The notes below the pieces were generated by a model, which was not told the origin of the DNA, did not search any database, and worked only from the letters and a program-made list of their open reading frames with translations. A program made the translations under genes and the position numbers. A stretch of DNA of 64,000 nucleotides from Bacillus pumilus (lineage in GTDB: Bacteria > Bacillota > Bacilli > Bacillales > Bacillaceae): NCBI RefSeq assembly GCF_038738535.1, contig NZ_CP046128.1, positions 2,666,001 to 2,730,000 on the forward strand, in the 5' to 3' direction. Position 1 is the first letter of the stretch; every line of letters begins with the position of its first letter. Below are positions 44,254-52,214 of this stretch, piece by piece.

Positions 44254-44383
44254 CTTCTTCAAATCCCTCCAGACTGTCCTCAATCTCTGTTTGATATCCA
44301 TAACGTTTCATGTCATATGACCAGTAGCTTTTTGGATATCCAAAGTCATTCATCTGCGCTACCATTGGATGTTCAATATTCAT
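44231..44383 (-). CDS. YqaI-like small prophage protein
   Basis: A 50-residue protein beginning NIEHPMVAQMNDFGYPKSYW with an acidic end (IEDSLEGFEEDETSDD). The HPMV...GYP start resembles YqaI-type small proteins of skin. It follows GGGGAGACGGAGAGA and overlaps the next gene by 23 bp. Function unknown. Confidence 0.6.
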   Translation of the reverse strand: MNIEHPMVAQMNDFGYPKSYWSYDMKRYGYQTEIEDSLEGFEEDETSDDV

Positions 44384-44432
44384 TCTCTCCGTCTCCCCTT
44401 TTCTAAGAAATGGTCTTCCTTTAGAGAATTAC

Positions 44433-44642
44433 TCATTTCGTGTAACTTTTGGTCAAAAAAAGCTCTTGAACACCCCTATTCAGCAGATCTGCAATATGCT
44501 TTGCGATTTCTAAGCTAGGCTTCGTTCTGCCCATTTCTATATTTGCATAGCCGCTCGTGTACTTATATCCTAATTTTTTCGCCATATAGGTTTGTGTTTT
44601 TCCTTGTAAAATGCGTTCTTCTCGTAAATGTTCAAGTTTCAT
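44433..44642 (-). CDS. Small XRE-family regulator (Cro-like)
   Basis: A 69-residue single-domain HTH (LREERILQGKTQTYMAKKLGYKYTSGYANIEMGRTKPSLEIAKHIADLL). It is the first early gene, divergent from xre, in the position of a Cro-like switch protein. It probably competes for the same operators. The ATG follows AGAGGTGGAAAG. Confidence 0.88.
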   Translation of the reverse strand: MKLEHLREERILQGKTQTYMAKKLGYKYTSGYANIEMGRTKPSLEIAKHIADLLNRGVQELFLTKSYTK

Positions 44643-44653
44643 CTTTCCACCTC

Positions 44654-44787
44654 TTACTCAATATGTGTAAGTTATATTCATTATGATAATATACACGAAA
44701 CGAGTAAGTCAATCATTTTTTATTCTTTTTGTGTAATTATTTATCTTTTCCGTGTAATTCATGATAAAATTTACTCATAACATGAAA
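44654..44787. promoter_or_regulatory. Array of five 17-bp operator-like sites between the divergent regulators
   Basis: Sites resembling TTACTCnTnTCGTGTAA occur at 44654-44670, 44691-44707 (inverted), 44720-44736, 44741-44757 and, more weakly, 44771-44787. A further good match lies at 44429-44445, at the 3' end of the small regulator gene. Each has inverted TTAC/GTAA ends. Placement in the divergent promoter region indicates Xre/Cro operators. The consensus was derived by eye. Confidence 0.75.
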
Positions 44788-44800
44788 AAAGGTGTTTCCA

Positions 44801-45178
44801 ATGGATAATTTGACTGGAAAGATTTTAACTGAATTAAGAGAGAAGCATGGATGGAGCAAGTCAACGGTTGCTAAAAAACTCGGATTAAAGGCGATGTCCA
44901 CCTATGCAAATTGGGAATATGGCTTGAGAAAGCCCGACGGTGAGATGATTGTGAAAATCGCCGAGTTATATGGGGTCTCAACGGATTATCTTCTCACAGG
45001 TAAGGACAAAGGCGGAACTGATGCCGACCTTGCAGACGATCCTGATTTGCAAATTGCGTTTAAGGCTGCCTCCGATTTTTCCGAAGAAGCACGAAGACAA
45101 ACCATCGATTTTATTCACTACATTAGAGAAAAAGAGAAGCAAAAAGGCCGTCAGCCAAAACAGCGAGACGACGATTGA
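44801..45178 (+). CDS. xre: Xre-type prophage repressor
   Basis: A 125-residue repressor. The HTH (about 5-60: LTGKILTELREKHGWSKSTVAKKLGLKAMSTYANWEYGLRKPD) is followed by VSTDYLLTG and a charged C-terminal tail. It is the only prophage gene on the plus strand at this end, divergent from early genes as in PBSX. It should hold the prophage silent until DNA damage. Start set at ATG 44801 after AAAAAAGGTG. The xkdA (ImmA-type protease) partner is not found. Confidence 0.9.
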   Translation: MDNLTGKILTELREKHGWSKSTVAKKLGLKAMSTYANWEYGLRKPDGEMIVKIAELYGVSTDYLLTGKDKGGTDADLADDPDLQIAFKAASDFSEEARRQTIDFIHYIREKEKQKGRQPKQRDDD

Positions 45179-45205
45179 TGATCTCTTTTCATAAAGCTTT
45201 ACATT

Positions 45206-45230
45206 GCTGGGATGAGCCCAGCTTTTTTTT
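45206..45230 (+). terminator. Terminator after xre
   Basis: GCTGGG ATGA (G)CCCAGC stem followed by eight T. Confidence 0.9.
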
Positions 45231-45376
45231 ATCCCTCTTTTTCCCCTAAAAAAGAGAAGGCATATGAATAATATATGACAATTTTTACCATAAATACTCT
45301 TTTTTTACATAATTTTATTGACATATAATTCTATTATTATTAATATATGTATATACCAAAAAAAGGAGTGTTACCG

Positions 45377-45727
45377 ATGAAAAAATTAATGAAAGCTTGT
45401 ACATTGTCTTTAGCTGCTTTAGGTGCTCTTACGTTCTTCCAAACTGAAGGTGCTCATGCAGCTGCACAGCCAAAAGAACCAGTCATAGCAAAAGCTCCTA
45501 TTATGAATAAAGTAATTACGTTGACCCGTACGCTTCCTGTAGGTTCTTCGATCGCCGTCTCTCTTCCAGCAAGCCAAATTACTGTGACGGGCGCAACTTA
45601 TGCGATTCAATTAGATCAAACAGCTCCAAACTTCACTTGGATTCGTGCCGTACAACGCGGTTCAGTGACGGTTTCTTACTATAATTCACTTGGAGAACGT
45701 GTGATTAACTATATTACTGTTCGATAA
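45377..45727 (+). CDS. Small secreted protein, unknown
   Basis: A 116-residue protein with a signal peptide (MKKLMKACTLSLAALGALTF, cleavage near AHA-AA). The mature part is beta-rich (TLPVGSSIAVSLPASQITV; WIRAVQRGSVTVSYYNSLGER), suggesting a small immunoglobulin-like fold. The ATG at 45377 follows AAAAAAGGAGTG. Adjacent to the prophage right end; I cannot tell whether it belongs to it. No family recognised. Confidence 0.8.
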   Translation: MKKLMKACTLSLAALGALTFFQTEGAHAAAQPKEPVIAKAPIMNKVITLTRTLPVGSSIAVSLPASQITVTGATYAIQLDQTAPNFTWIRAVQRGSVTVSYYNSLGERVINYITVR

Positions 45728-45747
45728 GCCATATTGCTTTACATATG

Positions 45748-45779
45748 AAAAGGCGATGACTTCATGATCATCGCCTTTT
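45748..45779 (+). terminator. Terminator after the small secreted protein
   Basis: AAAGGCGATGA / TCATCGCCTTT stem followed by T residues. Confidence 0.85.
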
Positions 45780-45841
45780 TGTGTGTCTACATGTATATTC
45801 ATAGACTTCATTTATCCAATGCTTGCCAACGACCATCTCTT

Positions 45842-45872
45842 ATGTTAACTTTTAATAAAAATAAGTTAACAT
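45842..45872 (+). promoter_or_regulatory. BirA operator upstream of bioB
   Basis: TGTTAAC (45843-45849), 15 bp, GTTAACA (45865-45871) is a dyad matching the Firmicutes biotin repressor BirA site. It lies about 8 bp before the ribosome site of bioB, so biotin should repress the gene. Confidence 0.9.
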
Positions 45873-45889
45873 AATGAGAGGAGCTTATG

Positions 45890-46885
45890 ATGGGAAAACA
45901 AATATCTTTGTCTTGGGAAGCGATGGCGGAGAAAGCGCTGAAAAATGAACGGATCACGCTGCAAGAAGGTCTAGACATTCTTGCAGCTGACGATAAAGAA
46001 TTATTATCTATGATGCATGCAGCCTATCAAGTACGATTTCATTTTTTTCAAAACAAGGTGAAATTAAATATGATTTTTAACGCAAAAAGCGGTTATTGTC
46101 CTGAAAACTGTGGTTATTGTTCACAGTCGATCATTTCAAAAGCACCGGTTGAACGATATACAATGCTTGATCAAAAAACGATTGTGGCTGGCGCGCGTGA
46201 GGCGCTCAAGAGAAAAGCGGGGACTTATTGTATTGTCGCAAGCGGCAGAGCACCTTCTCACAGAGAGTTAGATGAGGTGACGGCAGCAGTAAAAGAGATC
46301 ACTGAGACCATGCCTTTGAAGGTGTGTGCATGTCTTGGGTTATTAAATGAAGACAAAGCGAGGCGGCTGAAGGAAGCAGGGGTTCATCGGTATAATCACA
46401 ATATCAATACACATCAAGATCATCATGCTCACATTACGACAACTCATACATATCATGATCGTTTGTCGACCCTTGAGGAGGTCAAACAGTCGGGCATGTC
46501 ACCTTGCTCAGGGGTTATTATTGGGATGGGTGAAACCAACCAGCAAATTGTTGAAATGGCTTTTGCGCTCAGAGCCCTTGATGCGGATTCCATTCCAGTC
46601 AACTTTCTTCATGCAATCGAGGGAACACCGCTTGAGCATCAAGAACGAACACATCCGATCAAAGCATTGAAAGTGTTGGCGCTCATGAGGTTTGTCAATC
46701 CAACCAAGGAAATTCGAGTATCTGGAGGCAGAGAGTTCAATTTACGGACGCTTCAGCCGCTTGCCCTTTATGCGGCAAATTCCATTTTCGTAGGCGATTA
46801 TTTAACAACAAAAGGCCAGCAAGTCCAAACGGATCATCACATCATTGAAGATTTAGGTTTTGACATAGAAGAATGTGCGTTATAA
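45890..46885 (+). CDS. bioB: Biotin synthase BioB
   Basis: A 331-residue radical SAM enzyme converting dethiobiotin to biotin. The [4Fe-4S] motif CPENCGYC (CxxxCxxC) is intact, and the [2Fe-2S]-ligand regions (CACLGLL, PCSGVIIGMGE) and VNFLHAIEGTPLE are present. ATG at 45887 or 45890; the second has better spacing to AGGAG. No other biotin gene is next to it, unlike the bioWAFDBI operon of B. subtilis. Confidence 0.96.
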   Translation: MGKQISLSWEAMAEKALKNERITLQEGLDILAADDKELLSMMHAAYQVRFHFFQNKVKLNMIFNAKSGYCPENCGYCSQSIISKAPVERYTMLDQKTIVAGAREALKRKAGTYCIVASGRAPSHRELDEVTAAVKEITETMPLKVCACLGLLNEDKARRLKEAGVHRYNHNINTHQDHHAHITTTHTYHDRLSTLEEVKQSGMSPCSGVIIGMGETNQQIVEMAFALRALDADSIPVNFLHAIEGTPLEHQERTHPIKALKVLALMRFVNPTKEIRVSGGREFNLRTLQPLALYAANSIFVGDYLTTKGQQVQTDHHIIEDLGFDIEECAL

Positions 46886-46916
46886 AAAAAGTCTGCCGGT
46901 GAATCGGCAGACTTTT
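46886..46916. terminator. Bidirectional terminator after bioB
   Basis: AAAAGTCTGCCG ... CGGCAGACTTTT stem between convergent genes. Confidence 0.9.
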
Positions 46917-46926
46917 GGCAATAAGA

Positions 46927-47400
46927 TTAGAATCTTTTATGGAAATCGACAGTGCCGCTTCCTTCCTCACGGTCAAAGCTGCCAACAAATGTCCAGTTAA
47001 TATAGCCGCCGTCACCATTGTTGACGAACGTACCATCTTCAAATACCCAAATACCAAACGTAATACCATCATATTCAACACTATCATAGTAGACAACATT
47101 GTTCAGTCCGCTAAAGTCATGATCTTGGCTTAAGTTTTGGACAACTACGTTATAGTTTTGACCTGCTTCATAGAAGGCACTGTACGCCGCATTTTTTACA
47201 AATCCATCACGATTTTGAGATGATTTTACTGCTTGTTCAATTTTATCGGCAATGGCTACTGGATCAATAGAGACACTTCCATCAACACCTGTTGTCGTCG
47301 CAGCTTCAGCCGTTTGACCAAAAGTCGTAAGAGATAGAGGGGCAGCAACCATTGACGTAGCAATCATAGAACTAACAACAAATTTGCTTGTTTTTCTCAT
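46927..47400 (-). CDS. Secreted protein, unknown (beta-rich C-terminus)
   Basis: A 157-residue protein with a signal peptide (MRKTSKFVVSSMIATSMVAA, cleavage near AEAA-T). A helical part (about 45-85) is followed by VVYYDSVEYDGITFGIWVFEDGTFVNNGDGGYINWTFVGSFDRE. That segment resembles small secreted stress proteins of Bacillus (a YolA-like pattern in my memory, not verified). The ATG follows AAAGGAGGAGTTAG. Confidence 0.78.
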   Translation of the reverse strand: MRKTSKFVVSSMIATSMVAAPLSLTTFGQTAEAATTTGVDGSVSIDPVAIADKIEQAVKSSQNRDGFVKNAAYSAFYEAGQNYNVVVQNLSQDHDFSGLNNVVYYDSVEYDGITFGIWVFEDGTFVNNGDGGYINWTFVGSFDREEGSGTVDFHKRF

Positions 47401-47539
47401 TATTTCTAACTCCTCCTTTAATTGGTATGTTTATGTACTACCCCTTCCTCTGTCTCTTAAACACTAAATTATGAAAAAACTTCTTTTTCTACCAATTAAG
47501 AGGGTGATTTTACTGTTTAAAAGAGCTGAAACAACAAAA

Positions 47540-47764
47540 AAACTACTCTTTTATAAGAGTAGTTTCAGATTGTTGACAAAGGGCTAAAATGATCTTTATT
47601 TTAGCCCTTTGTCTTCTTTTCAGCTCAGCGTGTTTGAAAACCTTTGCAGTCTAGGAAGGACGAGCACCGGAGCGGAGCACATTCGTGAGCACCGGCGCGC
47701 AGACCTGACAACGAATGCGAAGGTTTGTCTACACGCTGAAACTACTCTTTTATAAGAGTAGTTT
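47540..47764. repeat. Structured GC-rich element flanked by a 26-bp palindromic repeat
   Basis: The same 26-bp hairpin (arms AAACTACTCTT / AAGAGTAGTTT, loop TTAT) occurs at 47540-47565 and 47739-47764. Between lie a terminator-like stem (47577-47611) and a GC-rich block at 47625-47739. Its outer arms TCAGCGTG/CACGCTGA and inner arms AACCTTTGCA/TGCGAAGGTT pair, and GAGCACCGG occurs twice inside. It is probably a dispersed Bacillus repeat or structured RNA. Confidence 0.7.
47577..47618. terminator. Strong hairpin with T run
   Basis: CAAAGGGCTAAAAT / ATTTTAGCCCTTTG stem followed by TCTTCTTTTC. Confidence 0.75.
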
Positions 47765-47770
47765 ACAGCA

Positions 47771-48604
47771 TTACATGAACAGGATAAATAAAATCACACC
47801 TAGGATAATTCGGTATATCGCAAAAGGCACAAGTTTGATTTTATTGATCAGTTTTAGGAAGAATCGAACAACAAAGAGAGCCACAACAAATGCACTCACA
47901 AAGCCGACGATAAAGAATGGCAGCATGTCTGTTGTTAAATATTCGGAATTTTTCACAAGTGTTAAGAAGCTTGCGCCTGCCATAATCGGCATCGCCATGA
48001 TAAATGTAAAATCAGCTGCAGCACGGTGATTCAAACCAAGAATAACCCCGCCTGCAATCGTCGAACCTGAGCGAGAGAAGCCTGGCCATAATGCCAAACA
48101 TTGAAACAGTCCGATATAAAGCGCCTGTTTGTACGTCATGTTATCGACAGAGCTTGTTTCTGTTTTACGTTTATTGATCCAGTCAGCGACAAGCATCAGC
48201 ACTGCGCCTAAAATCAAACCGACAGCGACTGTTCTCACGTCAAACAAGTATTTATCAATATAGTCTTCAAATAAGAATCCTAAAATGACGGCTGGGACGA
48301 GTCCTACTGCAATTTGAGCAATAGTCAGCTTATGCCCGCTGCGCTTTTGTTCTTCGGTGATATTTTTCTTTAAGCCTAACAAGTTCAAAATACGATCCTT
48401 GAACACAATCATGACAGCTAAAATAGAACCTAACTGAATCACGACTTTAAATGTGTTTGCCGCCTCTGGCGTAATGATTTCCTTTGATTTTAACCATAGA
48501 TCATCGACTATGATCATGTGACCTGTAGATGAGACAGGTGCATACTCTGTTAATCCTTCGACAATTCCTAAAACCAGTGCCACGAATAAATCCCATAGAT
48601 TCAT
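47771..48604 (-). CDS. uppP: Undecaprenyl-diphosphate phosphatase UppP (BacA/YubB)
   Basis: A 277-residue membrane enzyme that recycles the lipid carrier for cell-wall synthesis by removing a phosphate from undecaprenyl diphosphate; gives bacitracin resistance. The BacA signature EGLTEYAPVSSTGHM and PGFSRSGSTIAGG are intact. Start set at ATG 48604 after GAAAGGAAAG; the longer upstream frame has no site. The neighbour yubA-like gene matches the B. subtilis order. Confidence 0.94.
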   Translation of the reverse strand: MNLWDLFVALVLGIVEGLTEYAPVSSTGHMIIVDDLWLKSKEIITPEAANTFKVVIQLGSILAVMIVFKDRILNLLGLKKNITEEQKRSGHKLTIAQIAVGLVPAVILGFLFEDYIDKYLFDVRTVAVGLILGAVLMLVADWINKRKTETSSVDNMTYKQALYIGLFQCLALWPGFSRSGSTIAGGVILGLNHRAAADFTFIMAMPIMAGASFLTLVKNSEYLTTDMLPFFIVGFVSAFVVALFVVRFFLKLINKIKLVPFAIYRIILGVILFILFM

Positions 48605-48731
48605 GATTTTCTTTCCTTTCAATTCTGATCTTTTGAACAGGCCAACCATCTATGTCCACATAAAGACAAGCTTTCTTCATCGAAAGCTCGTCTTTATGAT
48701 ACTATATTTTTTTCAAAAAAAGATTATGACA

Positions 48732-49874
48732 TTAAACCTTTTCTTCTTTGTACAAATTGGATCGCATTTTGAACCAATCAAACAAGTGGGTCGTGATGAC
48801 CTTCAGGACGGCATATGTTGGAATCGCGACAATGATGCCGACTACGCTGAACAATTTACCTGCTGTTAATAGAACAAAAATAATCGTGATCGGATGGATA
48901 TGAAGGTTTTTCCCCATGACCTGAGGTGAAATAAATTTCCCTTCAATGAGCTGAACCACTGTCCAGACAATGATGAGTTTTAAAAGCATCACTGGTGATG
49001 TCACAAGCGCAATCACAATCGCTGGTGTAATCGCAATCGTTGGACCAAGGTAAGGCACCACACTTGTACATGCCGCAATGATCGCCAGCAGCAACGCATA
49101 GTCAAGTCCAATAATCAGATAACCGATTAAAAGAAGAACACCAATACAGAAGCTGACAATGATCTGTCCGAGAATATAAGAGCTCAGGCGATGGTTCATT
49201 TCGTGAAGCACGATATGTGTATGATCTCTAAACTTATTCGGAATAAATTTCAGGAAATAGTCAGGCAATTTTTTACCGTCTTTTAATAAATAAAACAGAA
49301 TGAACGGAACGGTCACGATCGAAATGATGATTTCGGTGAGCGCCCCTAAGAAAGTCCCTACACCGGTAAAGGTGCTTTCCAAAATCTTCGTCGCTTGACT
49401 TGACGCTTTACTCACCAATTCAGAGACGTTAAAATTCATCGCTTTCTGCGCTTGATTAATAAAGTTGCTTCCCGTTAGTTGGCGAATCTGTTCTTCTACC
49501 GTATCAACATATTTCGGAAGGTTATGAAACAGACTCATCGTTTGTGCTTGTAAAAAAGGAATAATAGACACAATGGTCACTGTAATGATACCAATAATGA
49601 CAATATATAAAAGCAAAATTGAAAAGATCCGTTTGACTCTAAACCTCTCTAACAAGTTGACAATCGGATTTAATAAATAATACACGACCCCCGTTAAAAT
49701 AATCGGTAAGGCTATGGTTTTGACGAGTACAATGAGCGGTGTGAAAATAAAAGATGTTTTCATGAAAACAAGGATATTCAATCCGATTAATAGCAGGACG
49801 AGTAAAAAGAGAACAAACTTGTTATCAAGAAAAAATTTTCTAAATCGACTGCTCCACATTTGCATAGAATTCAT
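48732..49874 (-). CDS. yubA: AI-2E family transporter-like membrane protein (YubA)
   Basis: A 380-residue protein of the AI-2E/PerM family with about eight membrane segments (for example [61 protein letters not shown]). The conserved PYLGPTIA and [13 protein letters not shown] motifs are present. Substrate unknown; some relatives export AI-2 or act as Na+/H+ antiporters. It lies upstream of uppP on the same strand. Confidence 0.88.
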   Translation of the reverse strand: MNSMQMWSSRFRKFFLDNKFVLFLLVLLLIGLNILVFMKTSFIFTPLIVLVKTIALPIILTGVVYYLLNPIVNLLERFRVKRIFSILLLYIVIIGIITVTIVSIIPFLQAQTMSLFHNLPKYVDTVEEQIRQLTGSNFINQAQKAMNFNVSELVSKASSQATKILESTFTGVGTFLGALTEIIISIVTVPFILFYLLKDGKKLPDYFLKFIPNKFRDHTHIVLHEMNHRLSSYILGQIIVSFCIGVLLLIGYLIIGLDYALLLAIIAACTSVVPYLGPTIAITPAIVIALVTSPVMLLKLIIVWTVVQLIEGKFISPQVMGKNLHIHPITIIFVLLTAGKLFSVVGIIVAIPTYAVLKVITTHLFDWFKMRSNLYKEEKV

Positions 49875-49939
49875 ATCGTTCCTCCAAACTCGGGCTATTT
49901 TATTAATAAATTGTACACTATCTGATCATGATATGGTGG

Positions 49940-50332
49940 TCATTGTTTCAGCTTTTTTTCCCATTTCGCAATGGACATCGCCCATATAATGAGAATCGGC
50001 TGTCCAATAAGCCTTATCCATAGCAAGGCCTGATCTGTGCTTTTTTGACCTGGAAATGGAATTCCCTCTCGTGCAGCAAATAAGTTTGCAGGGAAAATGA
50101 GTACAAGATAGACAGCCATGATTTTTGCTGCTGCAATCCTGACATTTGGCAAAAGCAGCAAGACAGCCAGCAGCCATTCAAGGCATGCAGTCGCATAGAC
50201 TATCACATATGGAAATGGCCAGCCTGGCATCATACGGGCAAAGCCGCTCGGCTCTATCACATGAAAAATACCGGCTGCTATGAATAAAAGCGCAAAGACG
50301 TATGTACTTCCTATATGCAGGGTGCGCTTCAT
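49940..50332 (-). CDS. DoxX-family membrane protein
   Basis: A 130-residue protein with four membrane segments and the DoxX pattern (FALLFIAAGIFHVIEPSGFARMMPGWPFP, then ACLEWLLAVLLLLP). Function unknown; DoxX-like proteins are linked to redox stress in some bacteria. The ATG lies after GAGAGGAGGAAACGAAC. Confidence 0.82.
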   Translation of the reverse strand: MKRTLHIGSTYVFALLFIAAGIFHVIEPSGFARMMPGWPFPYVIVYATACLEWLLAVLLLLPNVRIAAAKIMAVYLVLIFPANLFAAREGIPFPGQKSTDQALLWIRLIGQPILIIWAMSIAKWEKKLKQ

Positions 50333-50533
50333 GTTCGTTTCCTCCTCTCCCTTCTATCAGAGTATTACCCGAATGAAGGAAGAAACTACCCACTTTTCGT
50401 ACATTTATATCCTTTATGTAAGACGCATCAGACTATATAAAGGTTTCATCCGCTCTTCAATAAAAAGAATGTTCTTTCATACAAACGCTTTCAAAGGATG
50501 TATAATCAGAGAAAAGCAGAAGGAGGGAATGAC

Positions 50534-51538
50534 ATGATTCGATTTGCTGTCATCGGAACGAACTGGATTACAGATCGATTCTTACAGGCCGGTGAAGGAG
50601 CAGCTGATTTTACATGTACAGCCGTCTATTCACGGTCCGCTGAAAAAGGCCAGGCATTTGCCGAAAAATACGGGATTGATACAGTTTTTACGAACTTACA
50701 TCAAATGGCGGAAAGTGATGCGTTTGATGCCGTGTATATTGCAAGTCCAAATGCCCTTCATAAGGAGCAGGCCATGTTGATGATGGAGCACCAAAAGCAC
50801 GTTTTATGCGAAAAACCATTCGCCTCTCACCGAAAAGAAGTGGAAGAGATGATTGCTGCAGCGAAAAAACATCAAGTGTGTTTAATGGAAGCGATGAAAA
50901 CGACATTTCTGCCAAACTTTCTGCAAATTAAACAGCATCTTGATCAGCTCGGGCCCATTCGGCAAGTGGTCGCTCATTACTGTAAATATTCCTCAAGATA
51001 CGATGCTTACCGAAATGGCGAGATTCCAAATGCTTTTAAGCCTGAATTATCGAATGGTTCTTTAATGGATATCGGTGTGTATCTTGTCTACCCGGCGATC
51101 TATTTATTTGGTCTGCCGAATCAAATCACCGCGAGAGGCTATAAGCTTTCTTCTGGTGTAGATGGGAGCGGCTCTGTCCTTTTACAATATGACGGGCATC
51201 AAGCACTCCTTTTCCATTCTAAAATTTCAACGTCTCATTTATCTGCGGAAATTCAAGGAGAGGACGCCACGATGGTGATTGATCAATTCCACCGTCCTTC
51301 GCGTATCACGATCCACGATCGTCAAGGACATCAAACCGATATCTCTCTCAAAGATGATCAGCCAGCCATGTATTATGAAATCTGTCATTTTATTGAGTGT
51401 ATTCAGCAAGGAATGGGTCAGTCTCCAGTCAATACATTTGCCTTATCTGTTCAAACCATGTCCGTCATGGACGAGGCGAGAAAACAAATGGGCGTGATGT
51501 ATCCTGCCGATAGACAAAATGAATGGGGCATGAAATGA
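50534..51538 (+). CDS. yulF: Gfo/Idh/MocA-family oxidoreductase (YulF-like)
   Basis: A 334-residue NAD(P)-dependent dehydrogenase of unknown sugar-type substrate. An N-terminal Rossmann domain (MIRFAVIGTNWITDRFLQAG; YIASPNALHKEQAMLMMEH) and the family's EKPFASHRKE motif (catalytic Lys) are visible. Start at ATG 50534 after AAGGAGGGAATGAC. Cytoplasmic and apparently monocistronic, with its own terminator. Confidence 0.88.
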   Translation: MIRFAVIGTNWITDRFLQAGEGAADFTCTAVYSRSAEKGQAFAEKYGIDTVFTNLHQMAESDAFDAVYIASPNALHKEQAMLMMEHQKHVLCEKPFASHRKEVEEMIAAAKKHQVCLMEAMKTTFLPNFLQIKQHLDQLGPIRQVVAHYCKYSSRYDAYRNGEIPNAFKPELSNGSLMDIGVYLVYPAIYLFGLPNQITARGYKLSSGVDGSGSVLLQYDGHQALLFHSKISTSHLSAEIQGEDATMVIDQFHRPSRITIHDRQGHQTDISLKDDQPAMYYEICHFIECIQQGMGQSPVNTFALSVQTMSVMDEARKQMGVMYPADRQNEWGMK

Positions 51539-51542
51539 TAAA

Positions 51543-51584
51543 CAAAGGGCGAACATGATGTGTCTGTTCGCCCTTTGTTTTTTG
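51543..51584 (+). terminator. Terminator after yulF-like gene
   Basis: CAAAGGGCGAACA / TGTTCGCCCTTTG stem followed by TTTTTTG. Confidence 0.9.
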
Positions 51585-51599
51585 TTTCAGATCCTTTGT

Positions 51600-52124
51600 T
51601 TATGTTGCCGCTAACACATCCGCAAATGCTTTCACATATGGAGGGAGATCCGGCGGACGTCTGCTCGAGACGAGGTGGCCATCTGTGACGACTGCTTCAT
51701 CAAACCAGTCCGCTCCAGCATTTGTCATATCATCTTTAATACCAGGTGTACTTGTTACTTTTTTGCCTTGCAGGATTCCTGCTGAAATCAGCACCCAGCC
51801 AGCGTGGCAAATTTGCCCGATTGGTTTTGCCTTTGCATCAAATGAACGAACGATGTTTAACACTTCTGGATAACGGCGCAGTTTATCTGGTGCCCATCCA
51901 CCAGGGACAAGCACAGCATCATATTCATCCGCTTGAATGGAATAAAAATCTGCATCAGATACAGCCGGCACACCGTATTTTCCGATGTACTCATGATTTG
52001 CTTTTTCTCCTACAAGATGCACAGTTGCCCCTTCTTCTCTTAAACGCAGAACCGGATACCATAGCTCTAAATCTTCAAAATCATCACTGACAAACGCAAT
52101 GACCTTCTTATCTGATAAACGCAT
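51600..52124 (-). CDS. DJ-1/PfpI-family protein (YraA-like)
   Basis: A 174-residue PfpI/DJ-1 protein. The nucleophile elbow Cys lies in IGQICHAGWVL (about residue 105), with AVLVPGGWAPDKLRRYPE before it and SSRRPPDLPPYVKAF at the end. Family members act as deglycases, glyoxalases or proteases; the role of stress protection is likely. Several paralogues exist in Bacillus (yraA, yfkM), so no symbol is assigned. Confidence 0.88.
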   Translation of the reverse strand: MRLSDKKVIAFVSDDFEDLELWYPVLRLREEGATVHLVGEKANHEYIGKYGVPAVSDADFYSIQADEYDAVLVPGGWAPDKLRRYPEVLNIVRSFDAKAKPIGQICHAGWVLISAGILQGKKVTSTPGIKDDMTNAGADWFDEAVVTDGHLVSSRRPPDLPPYVKAFADVLAAT

Positions 52125-52175
52125 AACATCTCTCCTATTCTTTCGATTTCCTCTATTGTACGAGATGACCTCTTA

Positions 52176-52209
52176 AAAAGAAAAGCGGTTCCCCTTGAGG
52201 AGAACCACT
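52176..52209 (-). terminator. Terminator after the first MCP gene
   Basis: On the minus strand AGTGGTTCTCCTC and GGGGAACCGCT pair, followed by TTTTCTTTTT. Confidence 0.85.
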
Positions 52210-52214
52210 TGATC

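Larger units (their letters stand above)
19311..45178 (-). mobile_element. PBSX-like defective prophage (tail-like bacteriocin type)
   Basis: The gene order matches PBSX/skin: xre, rusA-like, xtrA, xpf, xtmA, xtmB, xkdE-F-G, yqbG-like, xkdH-I-J, ykzM-like, xkdK-M-N-O-P-Q-R-S-T-U, fibres, xkdX remnant, holins, amidase. There is no integrase, excisionase or DnaC-like replication gene and no attachment repeat that I can see. PBSX-type particles contain host DNA and kill sensitive strains without infecting. The structural set appears intact, so particles can probably be made. Confidence 0.93.
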
